From positions 23,201 to 87,200 of the forward strand of contig CAYUAP010000004.1 in assembly GCA_964442735.1 (NCBI GenBank): a stretch of 64,000 nt of DNA, in the 5' to 3' direction. The notes under the pieces were generated by a model. The model ran no database searches. It was not told the DNA's origin and worked only from the letters and a program-made list of their open reading frames with translations. This document shows positions 8,468-18,947 of this stretch, piece after piece; the first letter of the stretch is position 1; every line of letters starts with the position of its first letter. Source of the DNA: JAUNBG01 sp964442735. Lineage in GTDB: Bacteria; Planctomycetota; Planctomycetia; Pirellulales; Thermoguttaceae. The translations under genes and the position numbers were made by a program.

Positions 8468-9463
8468 ATGAGATGGACTGGTAAACGAAGTGCGTTTACG
8501 TTAATTGAATTATTGATTGTTATTCTGATTATAGGTATTTTGGGCGGAATAACGACAACAATTATGATCGGAGCGCGTAACAGAACAAAAACTGCTATTG
8601 TGAATATACAGATGACGGAACTTTCAATGGCGCTGGATTCCTATAAAGCCAAATATGGCGAGTATCCGCCCGATTTAAGTGATAATGCCGCCGTTATCCG
8701 TCATTGCCGTAAACGTTGGCCCCGTTACGGTATCAATGATATCAACCGGTTTATTAATCATATAAAATGGGGATCGCAGTTGTCTGCCTCTATGGATGAA
8801 TGTAAGGGCGAGACCAATTTCTCGTTTAATTTTGACGATTCAAAAAACTATTGGGATTTCAGTAGTAATAATCCGGCCTATATTTCTGCGGTTGTCTTCT
8901 GGCTGGGGGGGCTTCCCGATAAAAACGGTATTCCCAAGGGGTTTTTTAATAATCCAAAAGCGCCACTCGGTTTCGAGGCAAACGTGACCAATCCTGATAG
9001 TGTTTATCAAGGAAGAGATATTAGTGGTGCACAATGGGAAGATTCCTTTTATACCTTTACCGATAAAAATATGTTGACCCAAAATTATTTACCGGCTTTT
9101 GTGATTAACAGTTTACCGGTAATTTATTTTAAAGCGACCAATACCACCGGAACGAACACCAAGGGAGCGTATTCCAATCCGAACGATACGACCCTGGTTA
9201 AGAGTTACGATTTTACAGGGACGGCACAGTCCGACTTGGGGGTTGCCATTCCCTATGCGAAGAACGCCATTACTTGGTATGAAGAAGAACGTTTCCAATT
9301 GGTCTATCCCGGTATTGACGGCTCGTTTGGTGTTCCAAATGCCGTAAATCGCTTTTCGACTATCTGTATTCCGCCAACAACGGAAAATATGACGCCGGAA
9401 GATATGGATAATGTTGCAAATTTTGTTCCGAACGGCGGAACTTTGGAAAATCTCCAGGAATAA
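8468..9463 (+). CDS. Pseudopilin-like protein 3
   Basis: The start is set at the ATG at 8468, because GGACGGAGAATAAA (a GGAG ribosome-binding site) precedes it and gives a short basic leader MRWTGKRSA before FTLIELLIVILIIGILGGI; the frame is also open 63 bases upstream. The 331-residue product is a paralogue of the protein at 5851-6840: after the pilin helix both have YKAKYGEYPPD / YKATYGEYPPD, a RHxxKRWPR / RHILKRWPN block and the PYAK, PG.DG and ENMTPEDMDNV segments near the C-terminus. The shared modules show a duplication inside the cluster. Probable fibre subunit processed by prepilin peptidase. Confidence 0.85.
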   Translation: MRWTGKRSAFTLIELLIVILIIGILGGITTTIMIGARNRTKTAIVNIQMTELSMALDSYKAKYGEYPPDLSDNAAVIRHCRKRWPRYGINDINRFINHIKWGSQLSASMDECKGETNFSFNFDDSKNYWDFSSNNPAYISAVVFWLGGLPDKNGIPKGFFNNPKAPLGFEANVTNPDSVYQGRDISGAQWEDSFYTFTDKNMLTQNYLPAFVINSLPVIYFKATNTTGTNTKGAYSNPNDTTLVKSYDFTGTAQSDLGVAIPYAKNAITWYEEERFQLVYPGIDGSFGVPNAVNRFSTICIPPTTENMTPEDMDNVANFVPNGGTLENLQE

Positions 9464-9484
9464 AAGAACCAGACAGGTACGACA

Positions 9485-10531
9485 ATGAAGAAACAAATCA
9501 GGAATAGCAGAAACGGTGTCACGATGATAGAATTGTTGGTTGTGGCCACAATTGTATTATCGTTAATGGTTATCAGTGTGCCAATGATTAAGCCCATGAT
9601 TCAATCACAGTCAACATCCAATGCGGCATCGGTTGTCAGCACCTATTTGAATCGTGCGCGAACGCGTGCCATGCGAACGGGACGCCCTTGTGGGGTCGTC
9701 TTCGAAGCCTGGCCAGGCGCCAATGTCAGTCTGGTTATGCGTCAGGTGGAAATGCCTCCTCTCTATTCCGGTTTGACTGATTATGCTCAAGTAACCAGTA
9801 TTAATCCGGTCTCTGTGGATACCAGTGTTATCAATAATGCCGGAAATACCTTTACAATGACAGGCGCGGATACTGCTGATATTACGTTTTCGGAAGTTAT
9901 TCCCTATTATATCGAAAATACAAAAATTCGGTTCGATGAAATTGGTCCCTACTATAACCTGGAGTTAGGGGGAAAGAATTTGTGGGGGGGAACTATCTAC
10001 GGACAGTCCGGTACTCTTCTTCCCAATAAATCGTTTGCTTCCTTCGAATTCTATCTGCCCGAAAAACCAACCATGACGGCTCCCATCGGATTACCACAGG
10101 GAACGGTTATCGATATGGAAATGTCCGGACTGGATAGCAAATATGGAATGTTTTGTAATGTCGATACAAATACTTCTCCCTATACCTATTCCACAAAACC
10201 TAAACCGACCATTATGTTCGGTGCTTCCGGTGAAGTTATTTCCGCGAGTGGAGAGGTGGTGGGCGATACCATTTATATTTTAATAGGACGCTGGGAGAAA
10301 ATTCCCGACTTGATTCTTCCGGATGAAGTACCAAACTATGCCGACGCCAATAATTTCTGGGTTACAATTAACCCTGTATCTGGTGTGGTCTCCACAACAG
10401 AGATTAATCCGGCAATCGATAATAGCAAGGATGCCGACAACTCCTTGAACGATGAAGAGAAAATGATGATTAAACTGCGCCAGTCTCGTGAATTCGCTCG
10501 TATGTCAAAACGTAATCTGGGTGGTCACTAA
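9485..10531 (+). CDS. GspH/FimT-like minor pseudopilin
   Basis: The 348-residue protein has a prepilin N-terminus (SRNGVTMIELLVVATIVLSLMVISVPM) followed by SQSTSNAASVVSTYLNRARTRAMRTGRPCGVVFE, which is the arrangement of GspH/FimT proteins (helix, RA.A.......P..V.F). The family usually has about 150-200 residues, so the soluble domain here is roughly doubled. GspH caps or initiates the pseudopilus with GspI, GspJ and GspK. It begins 21 bases after the previous stop and ends 23 bases before the GspI-like gene, so these genes form a tight operon. Confidence 0.82.
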   Translation: MKKQIRNSRNGVTMIELLVVATIVLSLMVISVPMIKPMIQSQSTSNAASVVSTYLNRARTRAMRTGRPCGVVFEAWPGANVSLVMRQVEMPPLYSGLTDYAQVTSINPVSVDTSVINNAGNTFTMTGADTADITFSEVIPYYIENTKIRFDEIGPYYNLELGGKNLWGGTIYGQSGTLLPNKSFASFEFYLPEKPTMTAPIGLPQGTVIDMEMSGLDSKYGMFCNVDTNTSPYTYSTKPKPTIMFGASGEVISASGEVVGDTIYILIGRWEKIPDLILPDEVPNYADANNFWVTINPVSGVVSTTEINPAIDNSKDADNSLNDEEKMMIKLRQSREFARMSKRNLGGH

Positions 10532-10554
10532 CAGATCGATAAAAGGAATGTAAT

Positions 10555-11841
10555 ATGAACTTAAATATAATTACTCAAATAGATATCATCCGTAATATAA
10601 GATCACGAAATCTTCGTGGTCGATACGGACTTTCCTTAATCGAAATTATGATGTCCATTCTGGTTCTTTCCATTGGACTGCTGGGGGTGTTGGCAGCGAT
10701 TCCGTTCGGAGGGTTTCAGATGGAGCAAATGCGTAACGCCGATTATACCGCGTCCGTTGCAAGAAATGCCTTTGCCATTATCGAAGCAAACGATTGGCAT
10801 GTCCCTTCTTGCCGATCATGGTATCGTCCCGACTTGGAACGGTATAATAACAATAATGCCATTTTATTCAATAATACATCAAACTATTGTATGGATTTTA
10901 CGTTTCCCGTCCTGATCGATCCCATTGGTGAACAGCTTGACAATGCTGATGGATTGGATAATGATAATACGAGTAACTATCCCTATCCCGTTAAAAATGC
11001 ATGGAATAACATTTTTTATTATTACCAAATTTATCCGCGTAAAACAAATTTCGATTTAAACGAAGGGGCTTATTACAATAATACAGGCACAAATAATTAT
11101 CTGAATTACTTTCTGTCGCGTTTTGGTATCGATTATTATTTTCGAACCCATGACGATATCGTTTACAATACTCCGGAACACGAAGGAAAAACCATTTTCC
11201 GTCCCGTTTTAACAGATGATGAATTGGTTTCCATGGATCATTATTCTGATACCAATCGTTATGATAATGTCTTAACGGAGAATTTAAGACTCTTTACTGG
11301 GGAATTTAGTTGGATGGCAATGGTTCGACCACGTTTGACTGATATTTCCTTCAGATACTGTCCCGTTTATCCCACTAACAGTGTCCAGGAGACCGATGTT
11401 GACGTCATTGTTTTTAAAGGAAGAACCACCTCGAAGCCATTATTGTTCACCGCATATAAAATGGATAATATGGTTGGCGGCGGATCCTTTTTTTTGACGC
11501 TCACCAATTCGGAAAACGACAGTCTGGATGATTTATACGAGTATTTGAAAACAACATCTCATATTTTGATTACAGGAAACAATCCACTTGATTTTACTGT
11601 TGAAAATAATACAAATTATTATTATCGGCGTTTTGCGCGATGGTATCAAGTCGCCAATTATTCAAGAGCCTATACAGACAATACTTTTGGATATGGTATT
11701 CAAGTAACGTTGATTGGTCCCGATTGTCCTAATGTTGCTAATTGGGGGACGGTTGCCAATGGATCTGTTCCCGTTAAGGCGCTCGTCTTTCCTCAAGTAA
11801 CCGGGGTCTATTCACGTACAATGTCGATAAAGAAAAAATAA
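10555..11841 (+). CDS. GspI/PilV-like minor pseudopilin
   Basis: The 428-residue protein is preceded by AAAGGAATGTAAT. After a 26-residue leader comes RYGLSLIEIMMSILVLSIGLLGVLAAIPFG, with the SLIEIMMSILVLSIGLLG pattern characteristic of PilV/GspI. The segment that follows (QMRNADYTASVARNAFAIIEAND) also fits the family's conserved alpha helix. The remaining about 350 residues are a tyrosine/asparagine-rich domain without recognised motifs and far exceed normal GspI (about 120 residues). It is 12 bases upstream of the giant gene and presumably forms part of the same fibre tip. Confidence 0.8.
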   Translation: MNLNIITQIDIIRNIRSRNLRGRYGLSLIEIMMSILVLSIGLLGVLAAIPFGGFQMEQMRNADYTASVARNAFAIIEANDWHVPSCRSWYRPDLERYNNNNAILFNNTSNYCMDFTFPVLIDPIGEQLDNADGLDNDNTSNYPYPVKNAWNNIFYYYQIYPRKTNFDLNEGAYYNNTGTNNYLNYFLSRFGIDYYFRTHDDIVYNTPEHEGKTIFRPVLTDDELVSMDHYSDTNRYDNVLTENLRLFTGEFSWMAMVRPRLTDISFRYCPVYPTNSVQETDVDVIVFKGRTTSKPLLFTAYKMDNMVGGGSFFLTLTNSENDSLDDLYEYLKTTSHILITGNNPLDFTVENNTNYYYRRFARWYQVANYSRAYTDNTFGYGIQVTLIGPDCPNVANWGTVANGSVPVKALVFPQVTGVYSRTMSIKKK

Positions 11842-11853
11842 AGGAGTTCACTC

Positions 11854-14800
11854 ATGATACGTAAAAAAAGAATAACGAAGAAAAAAGGAGTTGTACTTCT
11901 CCTCATTCTTGGCCTGATGGCTATGTTTGCCATGCTGGTCCTCACGTTCATGATTGTTACGGCAAACATGGCGGAGACAGCCCGTTTGGCTGCTGATATC
12001 GATGTTGTTCAAGAGGTTCCGCCAGAAGCGGACCTCGATACTGCGCTGCGAATCTTAATGATTGGAACGAACAATAAAATGTCACCCATCGGTCCTTTCA
12101 GTATTCTGGAAAACCTCTATGGTGATTATTGTAATAACTATAATTCCAATGATCCTCTAACGATGGAAGCGGTGATTCGTCGAAGTGCCGGTCTCAGTGG
12201 CAGTGATGATTCCGAAAAATATCTTGATGTTGTTGTGACGATGGATGCAACCGATACCAATAGTAATTATCAGACCTTTATGACTCGTCTCCAGGAGATT
12301 GGGAGTGTTTTGACCTTTGGCGATTTGGTAAATAGTGATAGTACGAATACTTCCTTAAACTGGAATCGTATCGTCTCTGGTTCGTCTGCGATTATTTTGG
12401 AAAAAGAAATACCGAACGTGGAAAATGGACTCCAAAATTGGCGAATCCATCTCAAAATTCAAAACACGGAAAAGCTGTTGCAGTTTTTTAAGGAAAACGG
12501 TAATGTTTTTTTAAACGAATTTTCATATACAAATAATATTCCGGATATTACAACGGGAGCCCCTTTTTATATTCGTTTTAATCTTCCTGCGTTTTCGGGG
12601 ACGGGAGCCGGTTATTTTGTTCCGGATGAAGGGGAATCCTCCCGCGATTTCCAGGAAATGGTCAATAATTCCGGAAATACAGATGTCGAATATTATCGTA
12701 TGCCTTTTTTCGCATATGGTAATGCCTCCGCTCCCGATGTGCATTCCGGATCGAATGCAAATGTTACCCAGGCTTTATCACAGATTCCGGGGACGACGAA
12801 CAATACCGCTCAAACTTTTTGGAATTATATTGCCGATATCGGTTTTCGTGATCGAAGTAGTAATCCTGATGCGCCCTATGAAAAAATTCGTTTGAATCCT
12901 TCGTATACTGCTGCGGATGAACGTTCCCTCTTTTTGGCCTGGTATCCGCGTGATCCCATGAACCCTAATTTGAATGACTATGCCAATTGGAATTCGCTGG
13001 ATGGAAATTTAGGTGTCGGTAATTGGAAGTGGTATGGGGTTATTCCCTCTTTTATGCGTCCTTGGAAATTGAATGAAAATTATCTGGCCTTCCTGTATAA
13101 TTCCAACCCAACAGATCCAAATAATCCGTATGTTACATTATTTGATGATTCCACAGCCAATTCGAGTATTGATGCCATGACGATTGTGCGTAAACTGACG
13201 CCTCGTCCTCTTCCGTTTGATCATTTGAAATTCTCGGGAAGTAATGTCCATTTGGACCCGGAACAGATGGTGGTATCAGAAGATAATTCCGGAAATACTT
13301 TAACTGTTAATGATAAATTAACAAATAGCAGTTATAGTGCGTCTAACGCCCGACTTGCAATGAACGAGACGGTTCAGGCGTCGTTGGAGTATCTCCGTGG
13401 TGAAGGCAATACGGGCTGGGACGTTGATAACGATAACGATGGTTTTAAGGAAGGAATCTGGATTCCGTCCGGACTCCCGATTCGTATAGATAAAAATGGG
13501 ACGCCGTACGCAACCATGTTTTCCTATACCGTTATTGACATGGATGGTAAAATAAATATTAATACTGCCGGAAACTGGGATCAACTTCCCTATATTTCTG
13601 ATGGCGATAACGATGTTTATAACCAACTCGATGAATTGTACAAACTGTCATTGTCAACTACAAATTATGGTGGCAGTAATGTTAAACGTAATTTTTATTT
13701 TGAAATATTGTCGGATCCTACCGACAGTACCGCACCCTCGGGGTCAAACAAGGTATTTCCCTGGAAAAATGATCTCGGTAATTTGATGACTGATGATGTT
13801 TACGTTGATCGAAGTACCGGTTTCGGTCCGGCTAGTGTCTATTTACATGATTGTCTGACTGGAATTGTCAATTCGGCTAGTGTTCCGAATCTTTTCGATT
13901 TAAATAATATTTCCAAGATTGCCGCCAATCTTTTGTGGCGTCGTTATGCCTCCATGGACAAACGTTTGGATGTTTTCGATGCAAACGATCTGATCTGGAG
14001 TTTGTATATAATGACTGATCAAAGTTTGACTGCTCAAAATAAACAGCCGTTCAATATGCCAGGTCCCAATACAAACGAGTATAGTGGTGAAACGGGAAAC
14101 ATCCTTGATTTTTATCAGTTCATGGAAAATATACAGGTCACTAATACCAATTCCAATAATTCGACCCAGAAGGATTATATTTTCCCATGGCGTGGTAAAA
14201 CACGTATCCCCTTCGATAACGAAGCCAAGACGGCAACTGCGTTCATTAATCCCTATTTCAATTATAATGATTCCGGTTTGCGATCCTATGATCCATTGGG
14301 AAATGATATTTGGACCTATCCTCCGATTATTGGAATGCGTTCTACGGGAGAATATGCCAACCCCTATTGGACTGCATCCAATAAACTGTCTCTGAACGAT
14401 TCTTCGTATTCTTTTGCCATGTTGGAAAAAATTCTTCGTATTGGAGATTCCGATAATGTAACACTTCCTGATCGGTTATTGCATGACTTGACCGATGTGG
14501 ATTCTTTTAGAGAGAAAACGAATTCAACAACATTCAATAAAGATACACTCTATAATACCTTGGGGGCCAGGAATTTATTGAATCAATTCCGGCTGACCTT
14601 GACGACATCCAGTAGTGATATTCCGGTTCCGACCTTGAATTTTCCTGATATTTTGGATGTTCGAAACGAAGATTACGTACAGGATTCCTCCAATCCGGGC
14701 GTAACCAAGGAAGATGCTCTTAATAAAGGTGGTTCCTATGGTATTGTTTCCCTGATCCGAAGTTGTGTCCTTGCCGAATTCAACAGAAAAGGGTTGTTCT

Positions 14801-17800
14801 TAAAAGACGATTCCAATAAATGTATTGAAAATAAAGTTGATAAAATTACGCTTTACCTTGTTTCGCTTCTACCGGAAGAAATACAGGCGGGTCGTAAAAT
14901 TGACCTGAATAAACTGACTAAAAGTAGTTATTGGTATGATGTTTATGCGACGAATGATACTAATATCCCTAGTGGTTTTACCAATGACAAAACGAATGCA
15001 AATTATTTAAAACAGCATAATTACGGTCTGGTTAAAAAAATGGAGTTTGCGCGAGGTCTTTATATTCTAATGATGGCTTTAACCTATCAGAATAGAAATG
15101 CCGGTCTGCAAACAAAGCCCAATGATATAGATCCTAATAAACCTCTTTATAATGATTATATTGAAAACAGTTGGTCCAGTATTGATGAATTCATGGAATC
15201 CATTGGTATGGATAAATCCAAGGACGAAGAGAAAAAAGAACTTCGGGACGAGTTGACGGCCAATCGAATTGCTCAATGGTGTGTGAATGTTATTGATTTT
15301 TCCGATTCGGATGCGACCATGACTCCCTTCTATTATGATTCCAATCCGTTTGACGGCTGGTGGATTAAGACAAAGGCTCTGTCCGATGGGTGGACTGCCA
15401 TTTCTGATAACGATTGGATGACTCCTTTATTCGGTTCCACAACAAAGAGTCCTAAAGATCAGATGAACGATTTCTTCATGGATTTCTTTAATACTCCGGA
15501 CAAGGTCCGAACGAATCCATCGGAGGTTATGTATGGAACAACGGTGGCTGAGGAAGAAACTTGTGGAAAAGCGGTGGCTTTATGGCTCCAGGCAAGTAAT
15601 GAAGAATCAACGGATACTTCTGATCCTCCGGTTACCTCGCTCAAAAATCTTCAATTCCGTTGTGTTTGGGGACTGGAGCGTCCTGATCTCCTATTGACCG
15701 AAACTTTGAATTTGCACGATCTGAAAATTGCGGATACGAAATTGGATCTTTCAACGTTAAGGAAGGTTGGAGAAGAGCCTGTTTCCGGTGGGTCAAAAGA
15801 TGCCGATTTCGATCAAGTCGGACGTCCTCAAGGTTCCAGTTATCTGGAACTCTATTGTACGGCTAATCCGAATATTCCGCAATCAACCGATCTCTATACT
15901 TCGGCACTCGTTCAGGATATTGGTTCCCATAACCTGACCACAGGTGGAAATACTATTACGAGATGGCAACTCAATCTCTCCAAGAAGACACCAAAGGTTT
16001 CTGTAACGAATAATTCGAATACAATGGATATCGAATTTCCTGTCTGGCGTGTTGTTGTCGGGGAAAGTGCTACGATCGGAAAAGATTATTCCGACGACGA
16101 TAATAAAGATGCCGATGGAAATAAAATTACCAAAAACGATAAAAAATATAACGATATATTCTACCGTTTACAAAAGGAAAGGGAAGCACAACTCTTTTCC
16201 TTCCAGACAAAACAGTTTAACGTATTTCCCGATTGCTGGGAAGATTATGCGGAGATCCCTGTTTCCGGTATTCTTGGACCTGCCTATAATGTTTCCAAAA
16301 ATGAAAAGAAAAAGGACAGTGGAGGTACGGAAGTACCCTATAAAGATAAAAGAGATATTAAACCGGATCGTATTGTCTGGTTCACCGACTTTAGTTCGAT
16401 AGCCACAGGAGATCGACAAAAATATCCGGACGCGTCACGTATTTTTTCCTATGTCAAGGAAACCTGGTCGATTGGAGGAAGTGAGGTGGGGTCCGCATTG
16501 GAACTTCTGATTGGTCCGAATCAGCATATGATTGTTGGTCCACAAAGAGAACGTTCGATCGGATCCAAACCCTTTGAATATACGGCCAATACTGGAGGTA
16601 ACGGTGAAAGTGGGAAATTCGGTCAAGCGACTGTGAATACAATCAGTATGCGTAATTACAAACCGTCCTCATCTGGATCGGACGAACAGGTTACAATGAC
16701 TGATGGTGTTCCGGAATTGGTTGGTAATTACAAATATACGGTTGCCGGGGCTTTTTGTGGTTCTTTAAGTGCCACGGATTTATCCAGGCAGGGGTTCAAT
16801 ATATCGGAGCCTTTGTGGACAAATGATACTGATCCCTATGGTGCCTTTGATTTCAATAATGGTGAAAGTGTTGATAACCATCCCTATGATTCCCCCTTTT
16901 CCGATATAGCCAACAAGGATAACGTCACGTTAAGAAAGGATGCTCTCTTTGGACTGGGAACAGTACCCTTTTATAAATCGGCATTTCTACAGAGAGTTGC
17001 TGACCCTAATCGACCCTATCATCCTTTATCCAATCCCTATATTACCGTGGACTGGAATACGATGGACCTGACTATTTTCAATGGTGAATCTGTTAGTATT
17101 CCTCAATGGGGAAATATTACTGGTGATTCCACAACAACGACAAAAGATAACATGGAGATTATATGTGATGATAATCAAAAGAAGTTTATTGTCACCGATC
17201 TGAATGATATTCCAGCTGCGTCAAAAGATAATAACCTTTTGGAAATAGAACTTCCCTGTAAAACAAGTTTTGAGAAAGCTGATTATCAGCGTATTTCATC
17301 TCGTCAATGGGGACGTAACCAACAGAAGGCGTTTCAGCCGGAACATTCCGCTCCATCGCCCAATCCTTGGGGACGGGCTTTTAGTCGAAATAAATTGTAT
17401 AAAGACACTACCAATGTATATGGATTAGAGAAGAGAGAAATTGCTAAAGGTACAGACGGTAAAGAGTTAGACCCTGCACAATCTGCACAGTTGGATCAAT
17501 TACAGGCGAATGTGTTTCCGATCTATCCTAAAAATACCTTGGGGTTCTATAATGATCTGGATCATTTGCACGCACTTGCCCATGCTGATGCCGCTAGTGA
17601 CGTCTATGGCCGTAGCAGTGTCTATTGGAAGAGTCCGGCCAAGTCATTAGAGCATTTAGTCTGGAATGACGCTCCGTTCAGTAATATAGTAGAACTGACA
17701 ATGGTACCGGCAAGTTCGTCCGGTCGTTTTGGTCTGGAATTTGTGCGTAAAGGATGGAACGATAATAAAATATATAATTTAGGAAAACTCTTCCATAACG

Positions 17801-18885
17801 CGCAGAATGGAACATCGTTGGGAGCACCTCGTCGAGACGGCTTCTTTGGTGCGGACTGTACCGGAGGCAATGAAGCTGATGGTAAAACACAGAACAAATA
17901 TCGGATAGGTCCCTATTTTAACTTCTATCATGCATCTGATGTGCCAGGTAAATCGTTGAATTTGGCCACGATACTTGATTTCGTTCACACCTATTCACCC
18001 TATGCTTCTGCCTATGATTATGCCGGAAATGAATATTATGACGGTTTATTGACCGGGCCTGTTTATCATACTAAATTAAGTGAACCAGGAAAGGTCAACA
18101 TCAATACACTGACGGAGAATGTATGGGCGGGTATTGTTGGTTTAACGGCAAAAGGGTATAAAACACGATTGCCCTATTTCCAATATACCACAGATACGGA
18201 CAAGGATACCTCCGATTTACAGCAGAGTCGAAATGCTGGTGTCTTGAGTGCTTTTCCGTTCCAGGCCCCACAGACGACTCAATTGAATCTTTTGGGTCGA
18301 ACTGGTGTATATGCTGGTGATGGTTCGCTTTTGAGACGATGGTCCAAGGATAATACAGGGGGAACTGATCCTACAGATGACGATACCGAGGATACTTCCA
18401 CTGGAAATGCTTTGGTGAAGTCGTTATTCGGTGGTTTGGAAGATCCTTCTGATCCGGCATCTACGGATCGGAATCTCCGTGGAAATCTGTGGGAGGCAAG
18501 TCGCCAGACGCAGCGTATTGCCGGATTGACTACGACACGTTCGAATGTTTTTGCCGTTTGGATAACCGTTGGTTATTTTGAAGTTGAGCGTTGTAATCCC
18601 GGTGTTAATATGCCACTTTACGATCCGGCTGGTAATAAATTAATGGTGGATTCAGTGACAAATTTACCCTATTTTGTTACCAATGCGAATCATTCGTTTT
18701 ACCATTACTATAAAGCAATTTATCCGGATGGTTATACCTATGGTAAAGAATTGGGGGTGGAATCGGGTGAAGTTAAACGTCATCGGGGCTTTTATTTGAT
18801 TGACCGATCTATTCCGGTCGATTTCCGACGTGGAGAGTCTTGGAATTGGCGTGATGCCGTTTTGACCAAACGAAAACTCGATTAG
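11854..18885 (+). CDS. Giant GspK/PilX-like minor pseudopilin, 2343 residues
   Basis: A strong AAAGGAG precedes the start. The N-terminus (RITKKKGVVLLLILGLMAMFAMLVLTFMIVTANMAE) is a basic leader with a single hydrophobic helix lacking the +5 Glu, as in GspK and PilX. Two GspK-type NINT motifs, DGKININTAG near residue 568 and PGKVNINTLTEN near residue 2082, sit in separate halves, which suggests an internal duplication or long insertion in a GspK-like fold (the usual GspK is about 300 residues). Between them are long Asn/Asp-rich stretches, a DNDNDGFKEGIWIPSG calcium-like loop near residue 525, and many aromatic-rich segments. No LPXTG, autotransporter or RHS motif was seen. Very long proteins with this N-terminus are, as far as I recall, common but unnamed in planctomycetes. 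Likely exported through its own system as a tip or adhesin; function unproven. Confidence 0.75.
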   Translation: MIRKKRITKKKGVVLLLILGLMAMFAMLVLTFMIVTANMAETARLAADIDVVQEVPPEADLDTALRILMIGTNNKMSPIGPFSILENLYGDYCNNYNSNDPLTMEAVIRRSAGLSGSDDSEKYLDVVVTMDATDTNSNYQTFMTRLQEIGSVLTFGDLVNSDSTNTSLNWNRIVSGSSAIILEKEIPNVENGLQNWRIHLKIQNTEKLLQFFKENGNVFLNEFSYTNNIPDITTGAPFYIRFNLPAFSGTGAGYFVPDEGESSRDFQEMVNNSGNTDVEYYRMPFFAYGNASAPDVHSGSNANVTQALSQIPGTTNNTAQTFWNYIADIGFRDRSSNPDAPYEKIRLNPSYTAADERSLFLAWYPRDPMNPNLNDYANWNSLDGNLGVGNWKWYGVIPSFMRPWKLNENYLAFLYNSNPTDPNNPYVTLFDDSTANSSIDAMTIVRKLTPRPLPFDHLKFSGSNVHLDPEQMVVSEDNSGNTLTVNDKLTNSSYSASNARLAMNETVQASLEYLRGEGNTGWDVDNDNDGFKEGIWIPSGLPIRIDKNGTPYATMFSYTVIDMDGKININTAGNWDQLPYISDGDNDVYNQLDELYKLSLSTTNYGGSNVKRNFYFEILSDPTDSTAPSGSNKVFPWKNDLGNLMTDDVYVDRSTGFGPASVYLHDCLTGIVNSASVPNLFDLNNISKIAANLLWRRYASMDKRLDVFDANDLIWSLYIMTDQSLTAQNKQPFNMPGPNTNEYSGETGNILDFYQFMENIQVTNTNSNNSTQKDYIFPWRGKTRIPFDNEAKTATAFINPYFNYNDSGLRSYDPLGNDIWTYPPIIGMRSTGEYANPYWTASNKLSLNDSSYSFAMLEKILRIGDSDNVTLPDRLLHDLTDVDSFREKTNSTTFNKDTLYNTLGARNLLNQFRLTLTTSSSDIPVPTLNFPDILDVRNEDYVQDSSNPGVTKEDALNKGGSYGIVSLIRSCVLAEFNRKGLFLKDDSNKCIENKVDKITLYLVSLLPEEIQAGRKIDLNKLTKSSYWYDVYATNDTNIPSGFTNDKTNANYLKQHNYGLVKKMEFARGLYILMMALTYQNRNAGLQTKPNDIDPNKPLYNDYIENSWSSIDEFMESIGMDKSKDEEKKELRDELTANRIAQWCVNVIDFSDSDATMTPFYYDSNPFDGWWIKTKALSDGWTAISDNDWMTPLFGSTTKSPKDQMNDFFMDFFNTPDKVRTNPSEVMYGTTVAEEETCGKAVALWLQASNEESTDTSDPPVTSLKNLQFRCVWGLERPDLLLTETLNLHDLKIADTKLDLSTLRKVGEEPVSGGSKDADFDQVGRPQGSSYLELYCTANPNIPQSTDLYTSALVQDIGSHNLTTGGNTITRWQLNLSKKTPKVSVTNNSNTMDIEFPVWRVVVGESATIGKDYSDDDNKDADGNKITKNDKKYNDIFYRLQKEREAQLFSFQTKQFNVFPDCWEDYAEIPVSGILGPAYNVSKNEKKKDSGGTEVPYKDKRDIKPDRIVWFTDFSSIATGDRQKYPDASRIFSYVKETWSIGGSEVGSALELLIGPNQHMIVGPQRERSIGSKPFEYTANTGGNGESGKFGQATVNTISMRNYKPSSSGSDEQVTMTDGVPELVGNYKYTVAGAFCGSLSATDLSRQGFNISEPLWTNDTDPYGAFDFNNGESVDNHPYDSPFSDIANKDNVTLRKDALFGLGTVPFYKSAFLQRVADPNRPYHPLSNPYITVDWNTMDLTIFNGESVSIPQWGNITGDSTTTTKDNMEIICDDNQKKFIVTDLNDIPAASKDNNLLEIELPCKTSFEKADYQRISSRQWGRNQQKAFQPEHSAPSPNPWGRAFSRNKLYKDTTNVYGLEKREIAKGTDGKELDPAQSAQLDQLQANVFPIYPKNTLGFYNDLDHLHALAHADAASDVYGRSSVYWKSPAKSLEHLVWNDAPFSNIVELTMVPASSSGRFGLEFVRKGWNDNKIYNLGKLFHNAQNGTSLGAPRRDGFFGADCTGGNEADGKTQNKYRIGPYFNFYHASDVPGKSLNLATILDFVHTYSPYASAYDYAGNEYYDGLLTGPVYHTKLSEPGKVNINTLTENVWAGIVGLTAKGYKTRLPYFQYTTDTDKDTSDLQQSRNAGVLSAFPFQAPQTTQLNLLGRTGVYAGDGSLLRRWSKDNTGGTDPTDDDTEDTSTGNALVKSLFGGLEDPSDPASTDRNLRGNLWEASRQTQRIAGLTTTRSNVFAVWITVGYFEVERCNPGVNMPLYDPAGNKLMVDSVTNLPYFVTNANHSFYHYYKAIYPDGYTYGKELGVESGEVKRHRGFYLIDRSIPVDFRRGESWNWRDAVLTKRKLD

Positions 18886-18914
18886 TTCGTGTAATGCTTC
18901 TCATTATAGATTCA

Positions 18915-18936
18915 GGGATAGATTTCATTCTATCCC
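18915..18936 (+). terminator. Hairpin after the giant gene
   Basis: GGGATAG and CTATCCC form a perfect 7-bp stem around an 8-base loop, 29 bases after the stop. No T-tract follows, so it is only a candidate end of the pseudopilin operon. Confidence 0.4.
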
Positions 18937-18947
18937 ATCAAGTTAAT

